A stretch of 64,000 nucleotides of DNA. Source: Pseudomonas putida (lineage in GTDB: Bacteria; Pseudomonadota; Gammaproteobacteria; Pseudomonadales; Pseudomonadaceae). Both the position numbers and the translations under genes were made by a program. Position 1 is the stretch's first letter. The number at the start of each line of letters is the position of its first letter. The notes beneath the pieces are model-generated. The model ran no database searches. It was not told the origin of the DNA and saw only the letters and a program-made list of their open reading frames with translations. Below, piece by piece: positions 59,143 through 64,000 of this stretch. The DNA lies in contig NZ_BSKJ01000007.1 in the NCBI RefSeq assembly GCF_030159595.1, forward strand, positions 1-64,000, in the 5' to 3' direction.

Positions 59143-60360
59143 TCAATGGCCCGCGAGCGAGAAGCTGGCCGGGGTGTCGCGCAGGCTGAGGGCGGTCAGC
59201 AGGCACACCACCAGGGTGCACAGGGCCAGCAACGCGGCCCACGCGGTCGGGCCGTGGTTGAGTACCACTGCGGCCAGAGGGGCCGCGCCGGCAGACGCCG
59301 ACAGCTGGATGGCGCCCAGCAGCGCTGCGGTGGAGCCTAGTGCTTTTTCTTGCGAGGCCATGACCAGCGACATCAGCGTCGACTCGGCTATCCCTAAGCC
59401 GAACAAGGCCACCACCATGCCGCCGGCCACGCCCGGCAGCCCCAGACCGGTCAGTGCACCGAGCAGGCTGATGCAGGCGCCGCCGGCCATGCACAGCACG
59501 CCCACCCGAGTCAGGGTATTCAGGCCCAGCCGGCTGATCAGGCGGCTGGCCGTCATGGCGCCGAACAGGATCGACACCCCGGTGGCGCCGAACAGCAGGC
59601 CGAAGGCCTGGGCGCTCAGGCCGTAGTGGGCCTGGTACACCAAAGTGGCACCGCCGATGTAGGCGAACAGAAAGAAGAACACGGCAGCCACCGCCAGGGT
59701 CGGGCGCAGGAAGCGGCGGTCGGCGAGGATGGCCAGGTAGGTACGGCACGCGTGGCCCAGGCGCAGGGGTTCGCGTTTGCAGGGTGGCAGGGTTTCCGGC
59801 AGGTTCAGCAGGCTGTTGGCCAGCACCGCCAGGCCCATGCCAGCGAGTACCAGCATCACTGCGCGCCAGCCGAAATGCGCGTCGATCACGCCGCCCAAGG
59901 CAGGTGCCAGAATCGGCGCCACGCCTTCGATGGTCATCAGCAGGGCGAACAGTTTGGTCGCGGCAACACCCTGGCTCACATCACGCACCATGCTCATGAT
60001 CACCACCAGGGTCAGCGCGCTGCCCAGGCCCTGGAAGAAGCGCAGCATGATCAAGGTATCGAGGCTGGGGGCTGCGGCTGCGCCGAGCGAGCAGAGGATG
60101 AACAGCAGCAGGCCGGCCATCAGCGGTTTGCGCCGGCCACAGGCGTCGACCACGGGACCGAAGACCAACTGGCCGGCCCCCATGGCCAGCAGGAAGAAGG
60201 TCAGCGTCAGCTGCACACGGGTGAAGCTTGCCTGATAGTGGTTGGCGATTTCCGGCAGGCTCGACAGGTACATGTCAACGGCGGAAGGGCCGAGGGCGCC
60301 GACCAGGCCGAGGCCTAGGGCGAAGCTGAAGCGTATTGGGGGTGAGGGATCTGCTTGCAT
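59143..60360 (-). CDS. Bcr/CflA-family MFS drug or metabolite exporter
   Basis: 405 residues, twelve helices. The family motif GALGPSAVDMYLSSLPEIANHYQAS lies after helix 1, with GQLVFGPVVDACGRRKPLMAG (MFS loop 2-3). ATG 60360 has AGAAGACC upstream. A TetR-type palindrome just upstream implies repression relieved by a toxic compound, perhaps an aldehyde or amine from the neighbouring pathway. Confidence 0.88.
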   Translation of the reverse strand: MQADPSPPIRFSFALGLGLVGALGPSAVDMYLSSLPEIANHYQASFTRVQLTLTFFLLAMGAGQLVFGPVVDACGRRKPLMAGLLLFILCSLGAAAAPSLDTLIMLRFFQGLGSALTLVVIMSMVRDVSQGVAATKLFALLMTIEGVAPILAPALGGVIDAHFGWRAVMLVLAGMGLAVLANSLLNLPETLPPCKREPLRLGHACRTYLAILADRRFLRPTLAVAAVFFFLFAYIGGATLVYQAHYGLSAQAFGLLFGATGVSILFGAMTASRLISRLGLNTLTRVGVLCMAGGACISLLGALTGLGLPGVAGGMVVALFGLGIAESTLMSLVMASQEKALGSTAALLGAIQLSASAGAAPLAAVVLNHGPTAWAALLALCTLVVCLLTALSLRDTPASFSLAGH

Positions 60361-60382
60361 GGTCTTCTCTGGTTGATTTTTC

Positions 60383-60400
60383 ACCTACCGGTCGGTAGGT
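60383..60400 (-). promoter_or_regulatory. TetR-type operator upstream of the MFS gene
   Basis: ACCTACCG-GT-CGGTAGGT is a perfect eight-base inverted repeat with a two-base centre, 23-40 bases before the MFS start. This ACCxACCG...CGGTxGGT form is typical of TetR-family sites. No TetR gene is present in the window. Confidence 0.75.
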
Positions 60401-60504
60401 TGGCGAATATTATTCGCCAGGCCAGGCAAGGTCAAATCCCTCAGTGCAAAGATTTTGTTGGGCTGCGCTCCTACATTGACTGCGTCAACGCCAAGTCATG
60501 CGGT

Positions 60505-61815
60505 TTAGAACGGCACGGCCACGGTCAACTGGCTGTACACATTGGTGCCATTCCCTCCCACCTGGTTGCCGCCGTTGTTCTCGTCCTTGCGCGGCTGGTA
60601 CAGGCCCACCAGCGGGCTGATGATCAGGTGTTCGTTGACCGCCCATTCCAAGTACAGGTCCAGCTCTCGGGCATCGAGGTTGAGGCTGTCGCGGGTGCGC
60701 ACCGTGTCGAAGTCGAAGTACAGGGCGCCGACCGTAACGTTTTCCAGCGGCGTCGCCTTCACGCCCACATGGTGGATGCCGGTGTTGCTGTTGAAGGGGC
60801 CGGCATAGTTGGCCGCGACTTCACCTTGGAACCAGGTGCCATAACCGCTGGACAGGCCGCTGAACAGTGAGTCCCAGCCCGCCGAGTAGCGGGTATAGCG
60901 GTAGGTGACTGACGGGGTCCAAGGCAGGTCGGCAAAGGTGTAGCCGGCCTGCAGGTACCAGGCTTGCTCGGGGCCGCCAGTCTTGTCCTGCCAGGCGTAT
61001 TCGAAGGCGAAACTGGCATTGTCGATGCCGGCACTGCCTTCGCCGCGTACGCTGTAGACGTCCATGCCCTCGCGGGCTTTCTGGAACTCGCTGGCCCACT
61101 GGTCGGTAACGTCGATGCCGTGAATCCAGGTCAGGCCCAGGGTGCCCAGCGCGTGGGTGTAGTCCAGCGTGCCGGCGGCCAGTTCGGTTTCGGCCTGGGC
61201 GCGGTTGTCGGATTTCAGCCACAGCAGGCTGCCATGCAGGCCATCGCTGCCACCCAGGCGCAGCAGCGCGGTGCGGTCGAAGGCGTGGCGGGCGGCCAGG
61301 TAGTAGGCGCCACCACGGTCCAGGGCGCCATCGGCCACACCATTGCCCAGGTTCGGGCCGTCGTCGTTTATCAGGAAACCACTGCCCAGGCGAAGGGTCT
61401 GGCGGCCAGCGGAAACGTCCACGCCATCCTTGCCCAGCACGGGGAACAGGTCGGCCGAGCGCCAGCCGAGGAAGGCGTCCTCGATCTTGGTGGTGCGTTC
61501 GGAACCGTCGGTGTTGCCGGCTGCGTCACCATCGCCCCAGGTGGCCGAGCTCACCCAGTTCAGGCTGCCATACAGTGTGCCGTTGCCGGCCAGGCCCTGG
61601 TCACCGCTGAGGCCATACTTGATGAAGCCCTCGCGCCAGGTTGATCCCCCCGGGGTGCCGTTGTAGTTCTTGCGGCTGTTGAACATGCCCCATACCGCCA
61701 GCATGTCGGCGTTCAGGTGGCTGTCATCGTCGGCGTACAGCTCATACGCTGGCGCGGCCTGGCTGGCCAGCAGGGTGGCCAGAGCCAGGGTGGACAGCGT
61801 TTGCAGTTTGACCAT
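60505..61815 (-). CDS. OprD-family outer-membrane porin
   Basis: 436 residues. The signal peptide is MVKLQTLSTLALATLLASQAAPA. The body is a long beta-barrel with alternating pattern and aromatic girdles (YKYGLSGDQGLAGNGTLYGSLNW-type strands), ending in VYSQLTVAVPF with the C-terminal Phe needed for outer-membrane assembly. OprD porins admit small acids and basic amino acids. This one probably serves the aromatic amine/amino-acid cluster around it. Confidence 0.9.
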   Translation of the reverse strand: MVKLQTLSTLALATLLASQAAPAYELYADDDSHLNADMLAVWGMFNSRKNYNGTPGGSTWREGFIKYGLSGDQGLAGNGTLYGSLNWVSSATWGDGDAAGNTDGSERTTKIEDAFLGWRSADLFPVLGKDGVDVSAGRQTLRLGSGFLINDDGPNLGNGVADGALDRGGAYYLAARHAFDRTALLRLGGSDGLHGSLLWLKSDNRAQAETELAAGTLDYTHALGTLGLTWIHGIDVTDQWASEFQKAREGMDVYSVRGEGSAGIDNASFAFEYAWQDKTGGPEQAWYLQAGYTFADLPWTPSVTYRYTRYSAGWDSLFSGLSSGYGTWFQGEVAANYAGPFNSNTGIHHVGVKATPLENVTVGALYFDFDTVRTRDSLNLDARELDLYLEWAVNEHLIISPLVGLYQPRKDENNGGNQVGGNGTNVYSQLTVAVPF

Positions 61816-61988
61816 TACACATCCCTCGATTGTTCTCGGCGACCTTCACAGGGGCCTTTGTTGTTCGGGGGCACCCTCGTCTGGCGAGGGGCCATCGCGG
61901 TTGGCGGCGATGGCCTATTAGGGCGTGTGCGGCGGGGTGGGGTCTTGTTCGTGGCTGCCAAGGCGCTTGCACGCCTTGGCCAGGGGCG

Positions 61989-63476
61989 TCAGTAGCGGAT
62001 CATCACCGACTTGAGCTCGGTGAAGTCATCGATGAAAGCCGAGCCGAACTCGCGGCCAATGCCGGAGGCCTTGATACCGCCAAACGGCACAGCCGGGTCA
62101 AGCAGGGTGTGCATGTTCACCCACAGGGTACCGGCCTGGATTTCCGGGATCATGCGCATGGCTTTGCCCAGGTCGTTGGTCCACAAGCTGGCGCTGAGGC
62201 CGTAGGGCGAGGCGTTCATCAGGTGCAGCAGTTCGTCTTCGTCGTCATAGGGCAGGAAGGTGGCTACCGGGCCGAAGGTTTCCTGGTTGAGCAGGGTGTC
62301 GCTGGCCGACTTGGCGAGGATTACCGTAGGTTCGACGAAGCAGCCGGGGCCGTCGCCCAGCTTGCCGCCATGGATGATCTGGCTGCCCTCGGCGCGCGCG
62401 ATGGCGAACAGTTCGGCCAGCTTCTGTTGGTGCGGTTTGTTGGCCACCGGGCCGAACTGGGTGGCTTCGTCCAGCGGCGAGCCGATCTTCAGCTGGCCCA
62501 GGCGCTGGGACAGGGCGTCCAGCAGCGGGTCGATGCGCGAGCGGTGCACATAGAAGCGCTCGCCTGCGGCGCAGATCTGCCCCGAGTGCAGGAAGCCGGC
62601 TTCGATGATGCCGTCCACCGCTTTGTCGGTTGCCACATCGGGCAAGAAGGCCACCGCGTTCTTGCCACCCAGTTCCAGCGTCGCGCGGGTCAGCTTGGCG
62701 CCCATGGCGGCCTGGCCGACGGCGATGCCAGTGGGCACGGAGCCGGTGAACGAGACCTTGTCGGTGCCAGGGTGCTCGATCAGCGCCTTGCCCACCAGGC
62801 CGCCACCGGTCAGCACGTTCAGTGCACCGGCCGGCAGGCCTGCTTCGGTGGCCAGTTCGGCAATGCGCAGCAGCGTCAGCGGGGTGAATTCGCTGGGCTT
62901 GAGGATGATGCTGCAGCCGGTGGTGAGGGCCGAGGCCAGCTTCCAGATGGCGATCATGGTGGCGAAGTTCCACGGCACGATGCCCACCACTACGCCTATG
63001 GGTTCACGCAGGGTGAAGGCGCTGTAGCGCTCACCGGCGAACGAGGGCAGCGACGGGGTGATGGTCTGGCCGGTGATCTTGGTCGCCCAGCCGGCGTAGT
63101 AGCGCAGGAAGTGCGCGGCCTGCTCTACTTCGAAGGCACGAGAAATGCCGATCAGCTTGCCGGACTGCAAGGTTTCCAGCTGCGCCAGTTCTTCGCGGTT
63201 GGCTTCCAGCAGGTCGGCCAGCTTGAACAGCACGGCGGCGCGGGCGGCGGGGCTGGTGCGCGACCAGGTGGTGAAGCCTTGGCGCGATGAGCTGACGGCC
63301 TGATCGACATCGGCCTGGTTGGCGTCGGCGATGTGGGCGATGGTCTGGCCGTTGGCCGGGTTGACCACGGCAACTTTCGCGGACGACTGGCTGGTGAGGT
63401 GCTGACCGTGGATGAACACGCCATGCTCGCGGGCCAGGAATGCCGTGACAGCAGGAAGGAGGGTAATGTCGCTCAT
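61989..63476 (-). CDS. aldehyde dehydrogenase, phenylacetaldehyde dehydrogenase-like (FeaB type)
   Basis: 495 residues, the full ALDH length. The NAD-binding segment is VPWNFATMIAIWKLASALTTGCSIILKPSEFTP, the general base Glu268 lies in LELGGKN and the nucleophile Cys302 in SGQICAAGER. The FeaB-like patterns EVEQAAHFLRYYAGWATKITGQT and TLWVNMHTLLDPAVPFGGIKASGIGREFG match enzymes acting on phenylacetaldehyde or 4-hydroxyphenylacetaldehyde. It is divergent from the permease at 63726. Confidence 0.88.
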   Translation of the reverse strand: MSDITLLPAVTAFLAREHGVFIHGQHLTSQSSAKVAVVNPANGQTIAHIADANQADVDQAVSSSRQGFTTWSRTSPAARAAVLFKLADLLEANREELAQLETLQSGKLIGISRAFEVEQAAHFLRYYAGWATKITGQTITPSLPSFAGERYSAFTLREPIGVVVGIVPWNFATMIAIWKLASALTTGCSIILKPSEFTPLTLLRIAELATEAGLPAGALNVLTGGGLVGKALIEHPGTDKVSFTGSVPTGIAVGQAAMGAKLTRATLELGGKNAVAFLPDVATDKAVDGIIEAGFLHSGQICAAGERFYVHRSRIDPLLDALSQRLGQLKIGSPLDEATQFGPVANKPHQQKLAELFAIARAEGSQIIHGGKLGDGPGCFVEPTVILAKSASDTLLNQETFGPVATFLPYDDEDELLHLMNASPYGLSASLWTNDLGKAMRMIPEIQAGTLWVNMHTLLDPAVPFGGIKASGIGREFGSAFIDDFTELKSVMIRY

Positions 63477-63578
63477 GCAAACTCCGGGGGCAGGAAGCCA
63501 AAGCTTGCAGCTTAGTGAGCGCGCGCGAGCGGTTCTTGTGCCTGCGTGACAGCGGCATGACTGTGGCTGCCAACCTCA

Positions 63579-63625
63579 CCTGCCAAGCCTGCTCCCACAG
63601 CAGCTCTGGGGGCTGCGCTGGCAGG
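63579..63625. repeat. degenerate REP-like hairpin
   Basis: CCTGCCA and TGGCAGG enclose AGCCTGCTCCCACAGC, a decayed form of the REP tail, inside the promoter gap between the dehydrogenase and permease genes. Confidence 0.4.
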
Positions 63626-63725
63626 CAGCAACAAACCTGGCGGCAGCCATCGGCAAGACGCCATGCCACACGCAGCGCAGAGTAATCACTCGTTCAACGC
63701 CACAAAAACAAGCCGGGGCACAACG

Positions 63726-64000
63726 ATGTCACTCAATAACAAGCTCACCGAGCACCTCAACCGCGGTACGGTCGGTTTCCCCACCGCACTGGCCAGCACT
63801 GTCGGGCTGATCATGGCCAGCCCGGTTATCCTCACCGCGACCATGGGCTTTGGCATCGGCGGCAGCGCCTTTGCCGTGGCCATGGTCATTGCCGCACTGA
63901 TGATGCTGGCGCAGTCCACCACCTTCGCCGAGGCCGCGTCGATCTTGCCGACCACAGGCTCGGTGTACGACTACATCAACTGCGGCCTGGGCCGTTTCTT
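63726..64000 (+). CDS. APC-superfamily amino acid/amine permease (partial, runs off the window)
   Basis: The first 91 residues are visible, beginning MSLNNKLTEHLNRGTVGFPT. They show GLIMASPVILTATMGFGIGGSAFAVAMVIA and STTFAEAASILPTTGSVYDYI, which are helices 1-3 and the E-A-x-x-x-P-x-x-G motif of APC transporters. GGGGCACAACG precedes the ATG. It is divergent from the aldehyde dehydrogenase and is probably the importer of the amine or amino acid degraded there. Confidence 0.85.
   Translation, partial: MSLNNKLTEHLNRGTVGFPTALASTVGLIMASPVILTATMGFGIGGSAFAVAMVIAALMMLAQSTTFAEAASILPTTGSVYDYINCGLGRF

Noticed and set aside
61830..63290. A 486-codon plus-strand frame over the aldehyde dehydrogenase
   Set aside because: The dehydrogenase has both catalytic residues and full length; the opposite frame lacks any recognisable pattern.
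1..64000. CRISPR arrays, insertion sequences, toxin-antitoxin pairs or a prophage
   Set aside because: No regularly spaced repeats, transposase genes, terminal inverted repeats with target duplications or phage structural genes were found.

Overview
This window looks like a chromosome segment of a Pseudomonas putida-group bacterium. The evidence is high GC, AAGGAG-type ribosome binding sites, P. putida-style REP elements built on GCGGGC-N-GCCCGC plus CTCCCACAGG, and typical pseudomonad genes: RsmE-type CsrA, SohB, SstT, AhpCF, TsdBA, OprD porins and many LysR and GGDEF proteins. No IS element, CRISPR array or complete prophage was seen.

Layout. (1) 1-14.5 kb: ordinary chromosomal genes. These are a LysR regulator and TSUP permease pair, a MASE1 diguanylate cyclase, an SLC13/TrkA-C transporter, small envelope proteins, a second diguanylate cyclase, a methyltransferase, an SDR/phosphotransferase/SCP2/histidine-phosphatase group, and sohB. 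(2) 14.6-21.3 kb: tRNA-Cys followed by an accessory-looking block. It holds a possible decayed tyrosine-recombinase fragment, a double-PDZ lipoprotein, a DMT exporter, a Cache-type diguanylate cyclase, and an NAD-dependent epimerase/dehydratase divergent from a MerR regulator with a MerR-type operator between them. (3) 21.3-31 kb: adhP, small proteins, tRNA-Leu, a three-gene operon (PAS histidine kinase, double-RecA KaiC-like ATPase, single-domain response regulator), rsmE, a topoisomerase IB remnant, and modABC behind a ModE-like box. (4) 31-45 kb: nitronate monooxygenase-like protein, the thiosulfate dehydrogenase pair tsdB-tsdA, galU, gor, ahpC, ahpF, yceH, sstT, nhaR and terC. (5) 45-49.7 kb: a gamma-glutamylputrescine oxidoreductase-like enzyme, two tandem tRNA-Val genes, a SPOR lipoprotein, a small HD alarmone-hydrolase-like protein, endA, and a small protein behind a canonical LexA box. 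(6) 49.8-64 kb: a catabolic cluster. It has an amino-acid permease / ThDP decarboxylase / aromatic aminotransferase operon, a LysR plus B3/4-domain protein, an ornithine-cyclodeaminase-like / RidA / FAD-oxidase operon, an MFS exporter behind a TetR-type palindrome, an OprD porin, an aldehyde dehydrogenase and the start of another permease.

How the genes work together. The last 14 kb can be read as a hub for aromatic amino acids and amines. Transamination plus decarboxylation, and separately amine oxidation, would both give arylacetaldehydes, which the phenylacetaldehyde-dehydrogenase-like enzyme would oxidise. The kinase-KaiC-receiver operon converges on rsmE and is the best candidate for a little-described signalling system. 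Gor, AhpC and AhpF form a peroxide/thiol defence group. Functions come from reading translated sequences by eye; no database search was run.
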